A DNA stretch of 64,000 nt from Pteria penguin (taxonomy: Eukaryota > Mollusca > Bivalvia > Pterioida > Pteriidae), in NCBI GenBank assembly GCA_035048485.1, contig CM068583.1, positions 25,292,841 to 25,356,840 on the forward strand. Direction: 5' to 3'. A program made the translations under genes and the position numbers. This document shows positions 22,780 through 35,912 of the stretch, piece by piece. The notes beneath the pieces were generated by a model. The model searched no databases. It was not told the DNA's origin and was given only the letters and a program-made list of their open reading frames with translations. Position 1 is the first letter of the stretch; every line of letters begins with the position of its first letter.

Positions 22780-23778
22780 TAAGACGTTTCTCCGTGTACA
22801 AGCTACTACTCGACGTAAGGACATGGCTCGAAGTAACAATCAAGATTGAATCTATCTCCGTTTGCTTTTTGTTTTGTAAAGTAATGTGTAATGAATATGT
22901 CTACCCGGATTCTCCACCATGTTTATGAATATGTCTCTCATTCACTGTTAGTTCCCAAGTAGAAATAAAGTCCAAATAAAAATTCAAAATTTATTTGTTT
23001 GAATGTCCGAATTATATCGTAAATTGATGAAAATGTTTACTTTACAAAGTTCCAAATTATAAAATGCAATAATTCCAATTATACAAAGTTGTCCTAATTC
23101 AAGATGATCCAAAAAGCTAACTCCCTAAAATGTTCTTCTTCTATCTATATAAGTTGCATGTACAAAATCATTTACATGTACGAACTCCGCCTTCATTACA
23201 AATGTACAGCCAATCAGAACATAGGTTACATATCATATGTGTACAACATACTGAATTTAAATGATATCAATTCTTAATTAAGTAAATGACAAGCATAGGA
23301 ACACAAAAAGGTGTGTTCAACAAATTGAATTTAAACGATATCAATTCTTAATCAAGTAAATGACAAGCATAGGAACACCAAAAGGAATGAAAGTCTTTGA
23401 AATCAGATAACTCAGAACAATACCCCTCCTATGGTTACTTTGGAAACCTGATAATTGACAGATTGAAATATGTACCATATGTGAACAGAAATAACTAATT
23501 TCATTTGGTAACATTCAAAGAATGCATTTCACCTGATATTATATCCCAGTAAATATGAAAGTATTTCCAAATCACTAAGAAATAGAAAAGTTAAATCTTA
23601 ACTATTGATAAAAAATATTAATAAATCCAAAATTACTTAATTTGATTTTTGTAAACTCATATTATTATACATATATACAACAAATGTTACTAAGGCAACC
23701 CATGGCAAATAGTCTGTATTTCATTTATAATCACTGTCCAAACTGCAAAAACAACTTAATAAAAAAACAAATGAAAAA

Positions 23779-23810
<32 letters not shown>

Positions 23811-26800
23811 ACAATATGCTCCCGATCGCTCGACCCAGAGACCTGGTTGCATGAAAAATAAAAATAAAAATCACCCTAACTAAACTAGGGATAGCCCTCA
23901 CATACTTATTACATCATGTTACATGGATGTAACAAAAGTTGCCGACAGTCTGATTGGGGTATTTCCTACTTAAAACTTTATAAATGCAAGTTTTCTAGAA
24001 AGGTTCAATAATGTTTTTAATTTTGAAAAGGTTTTTTTTGAGACAGTTATTTTAGAATAGTTTGAATAAAATCGGACATGAAACTAGAAAGTAATTAGCA
24101 AAAAGAACTTTGATGATTAAAAATTTGTAATTTTGTATGAATTGATTTCTTAGCTTTTAATTTGAATATTTTAGTCGTGTTTGATATCAAATGACTCCGA
24201 ATGAAATGCTGAAAGTGAAAATATAAAGAAAATGCCAAAAGATATTGAAATAAAGAAGCTGAAATTTTAAGATAATTTGTCGGCACATCAAAGGCTTGAC
24301 GAGCGTTGCCCATTACTCCTACAAGATTAGCTTATTATTATTTATCGGCACACAGCGTCATTATAGGCGGTGGTAGGGAGTTAGAGTGTATTGATTGACA
24401 TGTACTTTAAACTAAATTTATGGATAAAAATTCTGATTGCAAGTTAATTAGTACATGAAAATCTAATGCTTTACATTGGTTTTATGAAAGGAGATAGGGT
24501 ACTATTGATTACACCATCAAATTTAAAAGAGCAGGTGATTTCAGTTTTGTAGGAAAGAATTCAAAAAAAAAAAGGGGGGGGGAGGGGGACTCCAAAACAA
24601 AATTTACAGTATGACACCACTGTTTTAAACCATTTTTTGGTGCAAAGGAGTCTTGCTTGAGTCGCATAGAGCGAGACACTGACCATAGGCGGATCTAGAA
24701 ATTTTTTGAAAGGGGGTTGCAACCTGCCATGACTACAATTTTCCAACAGCCTTGAAAATGTCCGAAAATAACCTTTCCTTGGGTAGTATTTTCCAATCAA
24801 AGGGGGTTGCAGTCCCCCGCGTAATACGCTAATGCTGACAGTTAATCAAAAGTTATTTCCGCCTCCCAAACCTGGATAAACAGCGTTTAGGGCCTGTCAA
24901 TTCTTAGACGAAGGCACTAAGAGGATCGGGAAATTGAGCTTATGTTTCCACGAGTATATGTTTTCCAGAGCCGGAACACTTTTTATCTTTGTAGAAAAAA
25001 AGAACAAATTTACAGTATAAAAACCTAAATTCAATAAAAAAAAAATATTAACAACAAACAAACAAAACACAAGCCAACAAATAAGTACAATTTTTTTGTA
25101 ATACAAACTGTTTATATATATATACATTTCTGAGGGGATTCCAATATGAATATCACAATAAAAATAGAAACGATTGCTACTAATTTAAACTAATTACAAG
25201 TATACAGGACAGGCTTTACTAATTGGTATGTTATTATTGATACTGTTAATTAAAGTGGACGGTGTATATCGATTACGTAATAAGTTCAATGTTTGTACAG
25301 ACAGGGAACTATCACTGGTACTTACAAAAAGGTGTTAACAGTGGATAGTGAAGCCAATGGACGGTGTATTTGGTGTATGTATAGTCCTCCTTACCGCCGG
25401 GGCACCTATGCGAGGCGCTATTGTCGGTAGGGGGGGGGGGGTGTGGAGGGCACGGCTGGATCTGCGCCTGTATACATACTGCTGCATTGCAACTTATAAG
25501 ACTGCAAATCAATTGCATGTGAAGAATAACTTAATGACAACAATTTAGTAAATAAATTAGAAAACAACCTACGAAACAATTATGACCTGTCAAAAGGGGG
25601 GGGGGGGGGGCACCCCATGCACCCCCTGTCACATTTATGTCCATATCCCACAAAATTCGCCCCTTGGTTCCGGCAAAGGGGGTTCTGGTTACGCCTCTTA
25701 TATTGCATGGACTTTGAAAATTTAGGGATTGTAAGCAAACTTGCAATGAGGATAGCCTCCACGTGACAAGAGCCGGAAACAATTTTTCAATGAACAAACT
25801 GTCTTAAGAAATATCGGCTAATATTCTGACTCTTTCAAAATAAAACTTTTCGTCGAATTTAGGACAAAACAAACAAATGCACATCAAACACCCAACCCCT
25901 GATTAGTAATGAAAACCAATCTAAATGGAAAAAAATTAAACACTACTAGAATCTTCACCATAGAATGTACTTTCTTAGATTCTATTTACCAATTCAAACC
26001 TCTCAAATTATTTACAACAAACTATAGCAGGTTCACACCTCCCGAGTTCCACACGCCTACAGGCATATATACAGTACCTAATACCCCGATTCCCATGCGC
26101 CATACCCAATATACAGATTACCAAGAGCGAGACTAGCAATGATCAGTTAAACCACGCCCTCAGTGTAATCACGTGACTTCAACCGTACGATCATAAAGTT
26201 CCTCCTTTTTAACAGTCAACACGTGTATGAATGACTCTGATAAAATTTGTCTACACGAATTTACTTGTATATCTGTTCAAAACTGTCAGTAGTGCAAAAA
26301 CATTTTAGTGCGGTGTCATCCGGTACCACGTGACATATCATCGTATTCCTCATATATTTCATTAGTGCAGTCAGGAGGTTGTGAAATTCAATACTGTATT
26401 AATCAGGTACAGTACATTGATTTTTTAATTTTACTGGTTTTGTTGTTTTGCACGCAAATTTAGGGAGATTATAGACTACAGGATGAGAACGAAACACCGA
26501 AACACAAAGGCACCCAAATAGGTCATTTCGAATGAGCGGGGTTGTATCAAAAAGTGCATTCAGTAATAGAATAGACTTTAACCTTCATATTCTGATAATT
26601 TTATTGTGATATCTACAGTAGTTTCAGATGAACCAGGCAAAATTTTTTTTTCTGCATTGTTTAGCATTAGCGCGCCGCCGTATTAGATCGGGATAGCCCA
26701 ATCGTGAAGCGCGGATAACTAAATATATTTTACACAGGCATGTGCACATCTTCAACAGTGTTGAATAAATACATTAGACGATTAAATTACTTGAATGCCA

Positions 26801-27754
26801 TTTTCAAAAGTTAGTAAACACAACAATAATACGAGTTTGTATGAATACTAGTGCGTTACTTTACAAATCATATCATTTATAAGAATGGCATAGAGGGTGT
26901 AATGGCTGTTTGCATTTTTTCTTTAAAAGAAACCACGTTTCCATCTCTTTCTTATATTTCCTGTCTTCGATATACAAGATGGTTTAAAATTTTGTGTTTT
27001 CAAATTAAAAAGGAAAAGGCAAGGGGGTCCATGGAAAGCAGAAATTATACCTATAAAACAATGTAAACTTCAAAATTTTAATTACATGGGTTGTAAACAC
27101 TTTAATAAACATTGATAATGTAAGAAAGACTATCATGCTCCACAAATTAACGCGTATTCATTTGCGTTTGTGTTTAAAAGGCGCTACGCCCTGGAGATCG
27201 ATATAAGTCTTGAAACATACAAGACAAAGTAACGAAAATACAAAATATTTCCCTCATACACTCATACTATAATACATTTATATATACGTTTCAGGCTCTT
27301 GCTATTTGGAAACCACCTTTCACAAGCCAGAAAAAGTAAGATTTAAAAAAAAAATCAGGAACTTATATATCTAAAGGGACTGGAAACTACTACTTTGGAC
27401 GGTCGATTTAGATACACAACTCCCTGGAAATTGTGTAGTCTTTAATAAGTAGAAATTGCGGGAAGAGTAAAAATAATTCAAATATTTAAATACTGAAAAA
27501 AGACGAATTCCAAATTTCCGTTACCAGTGTGGGATTTAGAGGGGGCCCGCCCCTTTTCGCTACATTTTTACAAGTAAAACCCCTGATTTGGCACAAAAAT
27601 GGCTGAGTAGTTTGACTAATACACGTGTGCACCCCCCCTTTTTTAAATCCTGGATCCGCCACTGGTTTTAACTTTTCATCCTTCTCTCAGTAATAAATTA
27701 TCACCGTCAGCTTTATATAAATATCTTATCATTAAAGTCCCGTTATACTTAAGT
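22780..27754 (+). other. Non-coding stretch without recognised genes
   Basis: No gene was recognised. Visible items: a direct duplication of about 74 bp (23240-23313 and 23314-23387, sharing GATATCAATTCTTAAT and TGACAAGCATAGGAACAC), a (GAAA)n microsatellite at 23781-23811, G runs at 24574, 25430 and 25597, and decayed dispersed-repeat pieces near 24690-24820 and 25597-25700. The left arm of a long inverted repeat is at 26530-26715. Frames here are short and lack family motifs. Confidence 0.5.
26530..26715 (+). repeat. Left arm of a 180-bp inverted repeat pair
   Basis: The block running from the TGTATCAAAAAGTGCATTCA region through AATAGACTTTAACCTTCATA to the GCGCGCCGCC region matches the reverse complement of 31384-31572 with scattered differences. 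The arms are about 4.7 kb apart. They may be two inverted insertions of a dispersed repeat or the terminal inverted repeats of a decayed element spanning 26.5-31.6 kb. No transposase was seen between them. Confidence 0.6.
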
Positions 27755-28012
27755 GAAGCCGGTGTGGCCTAGTAGAAAAGGTGTTCCGCTTGTGATCGAG
27801 AAGTCTCGGGTTCGACTCCCGCCCTTGGCACTTTCGGATGAGACAGTAAAAACCGTGGTCCCGTGTCACGGTAGGCGTGGCACGTAAAAGATCCCTCACT
27901 GCTTCGGGTGGGTCCGTTGCAAAGGTCTAAATTTGTATGCAATGCACCAGGCAGATGCCGACACCATATACGTGAAATAATCGTGGAGTGACGTAAAACA
28001 ATAATCAGTTAT
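27755..28012 (+). mobile_element. tRNA-derived SINE, family S1, plus strand
   Basis: The head carries an RNA polymerase III box A (TGGCCTAGTAG, 27765-27775) and a box B (GGTTCGACTCC, 27809-27819) at tRNA-like spacing. The body then shares GATGAGACAGTAAAA, CCCTCACTGCTTCGGGTGG, GTCCGTTGCAAAGGTC and CACCATATACGTGAAATA with the copy at 32943-33213. The 3' end is GTGACGTAAAACAATAAT, similar to the tail of the other copy. It is a retroposon dependent on LINE machinery. The family name is not asserted; it resembles widespread molluscan tRNA-SINEs. Confidence 0.75.
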
Positions 28013-28385
28013 ACTAAAGTGACAACGCAATGTTCGCTCATTCCTCAAATCTCGGTTGTCAGTTACTCCAAGCGAAACGGGTATTAATTTTATTTGCGAT
28101 CGGGAATGTATGAAGAATTTTGAGGGGAAATAAAGACAGAAAAGAGAATCCTGTTGATCATACGAATACAATGTATGTCTAAATTATTTGCAGTGTGCCT
28201 TTCAGGGTCCGCTGCCATAAACTGAGAAAATGCGCTAGGAGTTAAGAAAAGCACATGTAATAATTTAGTATATTATGAACTAGGAAGATTTCCTTTACAT
28301 ATTATTAGAAAATTGAGGAATTTTAAAATATTGGGTCAAATTGAAGAACTCAAATAACTGTATTTTGTGTTCATGCTTTAGAGGA

Positions 28386-29235
28386 TAGAGTGAATTTAAA
28401 AGATAATTGGATTAATGAAATAAAAACAGAACTGAAACGTTTAGGACTTGGGTACATTTTTAATGAAATTCATATTGACAAATTTACTAAAAAAATATTA
28501 GAACAAAGATTTCTGGATTTATATCAACAAGAAATGTTTTCAGCAATCAGAAGGTCATCACGTGGGGAATATTTTCAATATTTGGCGGACAATTTTGAAC
28601 TTCAGTATTATCTAACTAAATCAATAAATGAGTTACATAGAAAATCTATTACTAAATTCAGACTATCCTCTCACAGCCTTAATGTAGAAACAGGTCGTTA
28701 CAACAATGAATTAAGGAGAAATCGAATCTGTCATTATGTGAGTTAAATGACATAGAAGATGAGTTTCACTTTATTTTGAAATGTCCAAAATATCAAGAAT
28801 TACGTAATTTATATATCAAAGCTTATTATTTTAGACGACCAAGTGTGTTTAAACTAATACAATTATTGAGTGTACACAACTTGAAAGAATTACGCAACTT
28901 GGGAAAATTTTTAATTCTTGCTGAAAAAATTAGGAAAAATAAAACTTAAATTTAACCCCTTTAGCTTTTTGTTATTATTATTATTGTTTTTTTTATATAT
29001 ATAACAGTGATTAACTCTCACGCAATCATCCTATACATTAGTGTATACATGTATTACACTATATGAATATACATGGGTAATATTATTATATGTGTATATG
29101 TGTGTGTATATATAAGTATGTGTGTGTACGTGTGTATATGCATTTGTCACAATGTGTATATTATATTCACCTTGTTTTTCGTGTTATTATTGTATTTTGT
29201 CTGATGTGCCAACTGTAATAAATAAATAAATTAAA
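28386..29235 (+). mobile_element. 5'-truncated LINE (non-LTR retrotransposon) tail
   Basis: Includes the last part of an ORF2-like protein (28390-28949), a 3' untranslated region with (TA)n/(TG)n microsatellite near 28990-29150, and a short repetitive tail TAATAAATAAATAAA near 29217-29235. The reverse transcriptase core is absent, as expected of an incomplete reverse-transcription product. Confidence 0.6.
28390..28949 (+). pseudogene. C-terminal fragment of LINE ORF2, frameshifted
   Basis: The first frame (28390-28746) gives a 118-residue peptide ending in ETGRYNNELRRNRICHY; the expected continuation CELNDIEDEFHFILKCPKY is in another frame from about 28739. One base appears to be missing near 28731-28736. 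The pattern R-x-R-x-C-x-x-C...EDEFHF...CPKY...LR is the cysteine/histidine segment found downstream of reverse transcriptase in many CR1/I-like non-LTR elements, known from the general family pattern. The protein ends RKNKT at 28949. Non-functional because it is truncated and frameshifted. Clade assignment is uncertain. Confidence 0.6.
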
Positions 29236-32200
29236 CTTAAAATACTTAATTCATAATTTCAAATTCTTCTGTTCAACAATGAATTAATAACTGGTATTTG
29301 GATTTCATTGAGTTTTATTCTATCGAAAAAAAAAAAAAAAATTAAACCATTTTGCATGACAATTTATATGAAGGTTTGTTAATGGAATAAATCAAAATGA
29401 AATAATTAAATTAAGTATTATTTCAGTTTATGGCGCCGGAACCAGAATTTTTATGACATTGATATGTCATCATATGCGAAAGACGACAATAAAAGGTGCC
29501 CACCTTCATGTTTTATGCAATTTATCAAAGGCTAAAGGGTCGTAAAATCGTACTTTTAAGTTTTTGTCTTTAAATGTTAGTTTTTCTACAAAACACGGCA
29601 AGAATGATAATTATTTTTATTTCTTTTAAGTTTTAAGATAATGTACATATAAATTCAAACAGAGACAAGTCTCATCCCATAGTAAGGTTAATAAACAACA
29701 ACAACAACAACAACAACAATTATCGGAGGCTGACTGGTGATTGCCAGTTAATTTGTCACCTCGTTTCCACGGGGTCGCGGGAAATAAATATCCGGCTCAC
29801 CTTGACTCGCCACCATTTTCCAGAACATTCAAGACGATATTTCCGTGTTCCCATGGATGCTGGAGTCATGCTACTCCATCATAATATCAAAATTACAAAA
29901 CTGCATGTGTATCTTAATACTAATATATGTCTCTGGATTCGACTTTTCGTATGCAGTCATTTTGACTTTAGGTTTCTCTTATTTGACATTTTACGATGCT
30001 TCTATCTGATATGATCTTATTAAAACTTATATGTTGAAACTACATTCTTTAATGTAGGGATTTTAAAAGAATTTTCATTGTTTCCACGTGGTATCTAACT
30101 AAAACATCAGGTTAATTAATTTGACTTTCCTTCATTTTACCTTAAATTTGAAAAGTAAATTGTTCTACACCGCTCAACAAATGCAGGGGAAAATGTCACA
30201 CAATTTAAAAAAAAATGCTACAGAAAGAAGTATATAATTAGTAAGAAAACAGAATGTAATAAAATCGAACAGACTATAGCGGAGGGGTCTGGGGAGCTAA
30301 AATAATAAAAATAAAAAAATTCATCAAAACTGAAAATAGTGGTGAAATAGTCTTTCCGAAACTTTTTTTTACTACACTAGCTGGTAGGACCTGTAAGTCA
30401 GCGTACATTCGTCATTTTGTATAGTATCACCAGAGACATATATATACACGTATCATTGTCATTTAATTTATATTAAATGCACTGCATCATAAAATATAAA
30501 CAGAAATTTGTAAAACACATTACTTTTTCGCAACTTTGCAATTCCATTACCACGTGAGCGTGCGATTACCAGTAAATAATCACTTGATATTAACTTGTTT
30601 ATACGTTTAAGATGATTTATCCGACATCCGTTGTATTCATATAAAGAAAGTTTATAAATAATGATATCCTTTGATTTCAATTTTTGAAGTTCCATATACA
30701 TTTCTTTTTTCATTCACAATTTCCTCTGATAACATTAAATTGGTCAGTGAAATGCATCAAACACCAACTCCAAAGAAAATATCGAACCGAATCGAAATCG
30801 TGATGAATTGTTTTAGCCCTAGCAATTAGTCATCTTTTGCTCTCGAACCATCGGTATTTCATAAGCCAGTCGGGCTATTGCAAAAACAAATTTTAGTAGC
30901 TCAAAGAAATTTTCGGTAGCCTCGGAGGACAGGCTAGTGAGTTCTCGGGAAGACTGGTGAAGTTGAAAACTCACATCACCATGTGAGAACGCTAAGTCTC
31001 AATTTGGCCCGTTTCATGTTCATAATGTTGATCATGAATGTTCAGGTTTTACTCAGTGATAAAAGAGTTGAACAGCGGCAGAATTTTTTCATATGCCTCC
31101 ACCCCCCCCCCCCCCCCCCCAAATAATAATAATGAAAGAGAGAGAGAGAGAGGAAAGGAAAACACTTAAAATAGGCCAATCATATGTTTCAGCAAAATAT
31201 TAAAACTATATAGATCTAGTCATATATTGAATGTTCTTAGTATACGATGTACACAGCGTATAATTTTCCGGTGCACGGATTTCTCTTTTTTTCTCTCTCT
31301 GTCATATAAAATACATCTTTAAATCTTTAAACGTTTTATCAAATGTCTTTACAATACTTTTTAATATTACACACTGTTTAGAGTTACCCGTGCTTCACGA
31401 TTGGTCTCTCCCGATCCAATATGGCGGCGCGCTAAATGCTAAGCAACGCAGAAAAGATTTCTGCACTGTTTTCATCTAAACTACTGAAGATATCACAATA
31501 AAATTTTCAGAATATGAAGGTTAAAGTCTATTCTATCTCCTGAATGCCCTTTTTGATGCAACCCCACCACTAGATTTCTTCTGGTCCTCTCTGGTCTTCA
31601 TTTAGTATTACCGAATGAACGCCAAGGGAGAAATGTCCGCCAGGGATATGACAAGGCACGTTCTTGGCTGTCGTATTAAGGTTCATTGAAACACCATATG
31701 AAAAATGACCTGAATTATAACTAAACATCAGAAGTAAATTATTTTGTATGTAAGCTTCAGGGGCGTAGCTATAAATATTCAATGTGTATGCAAAGACATT
31801 TTCTCACGAGGCGCGCGCAGCTCTGAGAGGGGGATGGGATCACCCTCTCTTGCAAGTAGGGGTTCGAGGGTCTCCCCGAGAAATTTTGTAAAAATCAATG
31901 CAAAGTCGTGCTTTCTGGACGACATCTTGATAACATGGAAACTATTCTTGTCATAAGAAGTGACATTTATTAATATTGAGGAATATATGTCGTACACAAT
32001 AAAAGCTGAACTTTAATCTACCTCTTAACATTTAAGTCTTTTTTGATTTTGAGATAGTTGAAGATTAATGTTTTCACAAATTGATTTGACACTTACGAGT
32101 TGTCATATGACATGGCTGTCTTTGAGTCACATTTTTGAGTGTTCCCATACAACTGGCAATGCCTGTCTAGATCTTAAAATATCTAGCGAGAGCAAGCAAG

Positions 32201-32942
32201 AGCAGGTAACTCCAGTCTACCATACAACCCTGTTTTCCTCATATTAGCCAGAGTTATCTCCCTCATTGGAGTACAACTCTCGGACTTTATCCATCAATGC
32301 TCATATTAAAACTGCTTGATTTAACTAAATTTTATGAAATAATCACATTGTATATCTAAATATTTTACAGAAATTTCTCAACTGATTGATTAAATTTACT
32401 GATTAATTAAGACTATAGTCAAGAAATCTACCCTGATAAATAGTTAATTTCTCAGAAATTTAATAAAGTTTACATGGTAGAGATGGAAAAAAGTCTGAGA
32501 GTCATACTCCAACATGGCCGCTTATGCTAGTAGTGTGACTTCTCATGGGCAAACTCTACTCCCCCCCGCCCCCCCCCCCCCCCCCCCATGATGTGCACGC
32601 CATGGCGTGCTGGCGTATAGGCAGCTACGCCCATGAGCTTCCTTAATATTCAATGAGAATATTTCACAAACGCTTAGATGATCTAGATTCGTGATTTGTT
32701 ATGAGGTATACTCCTCGGGATTTATCTTCAATTTCTAAGTAAAAACTTATTTTTAATCTTTTCTTTCACTATGATTATTATCTTAAATGAAAAAATAATG
32801 AAATAGGTATGATCTATGTGTACTTCTTCATTGAATTCAAAAGAATTGCATTATAGTCTAGGATAAAACCAAAGTCATACTCCCTCATACATTCGAAATC
32901 TCTCCCAACTTTACTCATAAAACAATGCTACAATATGTCGAT
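29236..32942 (+). other. Non-coding stretch without recognised genes
   Basis: No gene was recognised. It contains an (AAC)n microsatellite at about 29693-29720, an imperfect palindrome ATGACAT/ATGTCAT near 29453, a poly-C run at 31102-31120 followed by (GA)n at 31135-31153, the right inverted-repeat arm at 31384-31572, a decayed dispersed-repeat piece with TCTCCCCGAGAAATTTTGTA at 31758-31920, and another C run at 32561-32587. Confidence 0.5.
31384..31572 (-). repeat. Right arm of a 180-bp inverted repeat pair
   Basis: Reverse complement of the left arm at 26530-26715. Shared blocks include GAATATGAAGGTTAAAGTCT, TATCACAATAAAATT and a GC-rich GGCGGCGCGCTAA block followed by ATGCTAAGCAACGCAGAAAA in this copy. 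Confidence 0.6.
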
Positions 32943-33213
32943 TGATTATTTTTTTGTTTAACGTCACACACCGATATTTCACGTATATGGTGACGGCATC
33001 TGCCTGATGCGGGGCATACAAATTTTGACCTTTGCAACGGACCCACCCGAAGCAGTGAGGGAATTTTAACGTGCCTTGCATACCACGACACGGGGCCTCG
33101 GATTTTACTGTCTCATCCGAAAGACAGGACACCGGCATGACCAGAGCGAGAATCGAACCCCGGCCTCCCGATCAGGAGTCCAGCGCGTTACCACTAGGCT
33201 ACGCCGGCTTCGC
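32943..33213 (-). mobile_element. tRNA-derived SINE, family S1, minus strand
   Basis: Read on the minus strand it begins GCCGGCGTAGCCTAGTGG with box A (TAGCCTAGTGG). Box B is GGTTCGATTCT (33150-33160; last consensus base changed). The body is shared with 27755-28012: GATGAGACAGTAAAA, CCTCACTGCTTCGGGTGG and ACCATATACGTGAAATA. The 3' end is GTGACGTTAAACAAAAAAAT. Confidence 0.75.
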
Positions 33214-34240
33214 TGCGGTATGTAAAACTCAAAACAGATACGTACAGTGAAATAGTCCCATTAGTTGATGTATGAAGAAGAAATCGAATTTCACCATCTG
33301 AATTTTGAAAACGAATGAGCTTTCAATACAAACATGTACCTCCCTATATTGACTCTTACATTCCTTATCATCAATTGATCTATAAGAAAGTTCATATGAA
33401 AAGAAAAAAGGAGATTGTAACTTAAAACAAAATTCATTTTTAATTCAAGGATATATATATCATTTACAGAAATAAGATATATCACAGATGTTATAGACGT
33501 GGATAATATGACTGATAATACGGTCCATGGAAATGTCGAAAACACTGCATAATTACCGAAAACACCATAAAATGTACAGAAAACACCAATGGATTTTAAA
33601 TTAACTTCAATTTTTTTCTGAAAGATTGGGCAATTTTACATTCATGTTCTAAGTTTCAATCATATTGGACGATATTTGACGGAGTTATGATTTTTATTTC
33701 GCAGGTAAATTGTCTGCATTCTTGAAACCGGACTGGTCACATAACCTAATTTGCATCTTATTTGTTTGGGGCGGCAACAGGGGATAAGTCTCGGGATTTA
33801 TCATCACTCTCTACGAAGAATCCGATATTTTGAAATCTTATTTGTCCAAACTGCGGTCATTTAAAATTTAAAATTCGTAGAAGGAAGGAGAGTTAGTCGT
33901 CGTGAGATTCCTCAATGAATTTCAAATGATTTACTAATTTAGCTCTTGTGCACAAATTATAATTCAGCAAAGTTGCATTACGGTCTATGATAAACACCGA
34001 GTTTATCCCCCAGGTTATCCTCGAAATGTTTCGGGGATTATCTTCATTTAGATCTTAGTGTGATGTCACGCGGACTTCGCGAATGGGTGGCGGCTCAGTA
34101 CTGTATAGCATACGACAATGAAATATCGCTAACTGTACTGGTACCTGTGATACGATGTTCAATTCATGTATATATATGCAAATTACATGCTTATTTAATG
34201 TATTGTAATTAAATATATTTATTTGCTATATTTTATTCCT
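33214..34240 (+). other. Non-coding stretch without recognised genes
   Basis: No gene was recognised. The stretch is AT-rich. Around 33787-34040 it has variants of a CTCGGGATTTATC motif also seen near 32715 and 61370, so part of it is probably a decayed dispersed repeat. Confidence 0.4.
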
Positions 34241-35912
34241 TTTTTAGCTCACCTGAGCCAAAGGCTCAAGTGAGCTATAGTCATAGTGCGCCGTCCGTCG
34301 TCCGTCGTCGTTGTCGTCCGTCCGTCGTTAACTTTTTCACATTTTCGACTTCCTTTCTGGAACTGCATTGCAGATTTGGATCAAACTTTGTATATATGAT
34401 GTACTTAAGGTCCCCTACTAAAATTGTGTTCGGAATCCAGATTCCCTCAGGGTGGATCCAGGGCGGGGCCAAAACGGTACCCCTCTTCAAACATTTTCTC
34501 CACCAGAACCAGTATATAAATTGGGAAACTAATTGCATTTCAACAATCTATAGAGATGGGTTATAAAAAATTTGTGTTCGGGATTAAGATCGTCAAACAG
34601 AAATTTACCCTTTTTTGACGTGTTTCTAGACTAAGTAATTTCAATGCAGAAAAGTGTCATGTTTTTGAGTTAATTGATATTGATGATTTCTTAATGAATA
34701 TTTTAATCATAATTATGGTAAGGGATATTATGGCGAAAGAATTTCGTCAAAAATCTGATTTCTTTGATTTTTTATGAATTTTTTAAGACTTTCCAAAAAA
34801 AGGGGGGGGGGGAATGGCCATTTTTCACATTTTCAACTTTTTCTGCTGCAAAATTGTAGGAAGGATTTTAAAAAATCTTGGTAGAAATAAATCACGGATG
34901 ATCCCCTTCAAATCCTGTTGTTTTCGTCCAGACCTCTTCACAAGTGGTGCCACCATAGTCAAAAGTAGGTCTTTATGCTGGCTGTATACAGAGACAAACA
35001 GAATGCATAGAAATGATCTAGAGGGATGAGTGAAGATGCATTGTCATTTTGGTTCCCTTCCAAAATCAAATTTTAGCATTTTTTTTCAACATTTGTTTGG
35101 ACTTGGTGATTTCAATGCAGAAAAGTGTCATATTTCCTAGTTAATTGATAATGATGATTTCTTATGGACTATTGTGATCATAATTATGGTAAGGAATGTT
35201 ACTTTGAAAGAATTTTGTCAATATCTCAATTTTTGAATTTTCTATGAATTTTTTAAGACTTCCAAATGAGGGTGTATAGGGACAAATCTTCACATTTTGA
35301 ACTTCTGCTGTTTACAACATGAAAGATTTTAATGAAACATGGTATACAGGTTCTCTATCAATTTTTACATTTCATCCAAATTGGTCAACAGATGGTGCCA
35401 CCATGTCTAAAACCTAGGTCTCACAATGGTACATAACCACTTAGTAATACATGTATTGTAATTAAAATATGGAGAGTAACGATTCAAATCCAGCGGTGGT
35501 CAAAAATTTTTTTCCCTTACTCTACACATCTATGTAAGTTTTTTATGTTTCTCAACACTCAACATATGAAATTAGGCCATTTTAAGTAGGATCTGGAAAT
35601 ATTTGAAACAATTGTTGTTCATGACCCAGACTTGAAATCAGTCAACAAAAGGCCCCACCTAAAGAAAATGACTAACTTGTTGCCCTGAATGACTTCTTGC
35701 AGAGACAACACAAATGCTCAATATCAAAATCACCTGAATGGATGTGCGAAAAAAGTGTTGTTTTTTTTCTGGTCTGAAATAAAATTTTATATACTTTCAA
35801 CATTTGTGTTGACTTAGTCACAGTAATGCAAAAATAAATCACTTCTTCCTTCCTGCATGACTGATAATCTAGGTACTCAAGTGAGCGATATAGGCCCACT
35901 TAGGCCTCTTGT
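34241..35912 (+). mobile_element. Hairpin-ended interspersed repeat, family C, copy C1
   Basis: One end is an almost perfect 14-bp hairpin at 34246-34276 (AGCTCACCTGAGCC / GGCTCAAGTGAGCT, loop AAA), followed by CCGTCCGTCGTCC-like repeats. The other end is GGTACTCAAGTGAGCGATAT then AGGCCCACTTAGGCCTCTTG at 35912. The block GCTCACCTGAG is thus present in inverted orientation at both ends. No long frame was found; internal poly-G at 34802 and a tRNA-box-like segment near 35483-35510. Families with this hairpin are abundant in bivalves. The transposon class is not established; a non-autonomous Helitron-like or other DNA element is possible. Confidence 0.6.

Noticed and set aside
25348..25548. A 66-codon frame with a hydrophobic start as a small secreted protein
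   Set aside because: It crosses a poly-G run, overlaps an antisense frame of the same size and has no supporting context.
27765..27819. Functional tRNA gene
   Set aside because: Boxes A and B are present but no acceptor-stem pairing was found, and the sequence continues into a SINE body shared with 32943-33213.
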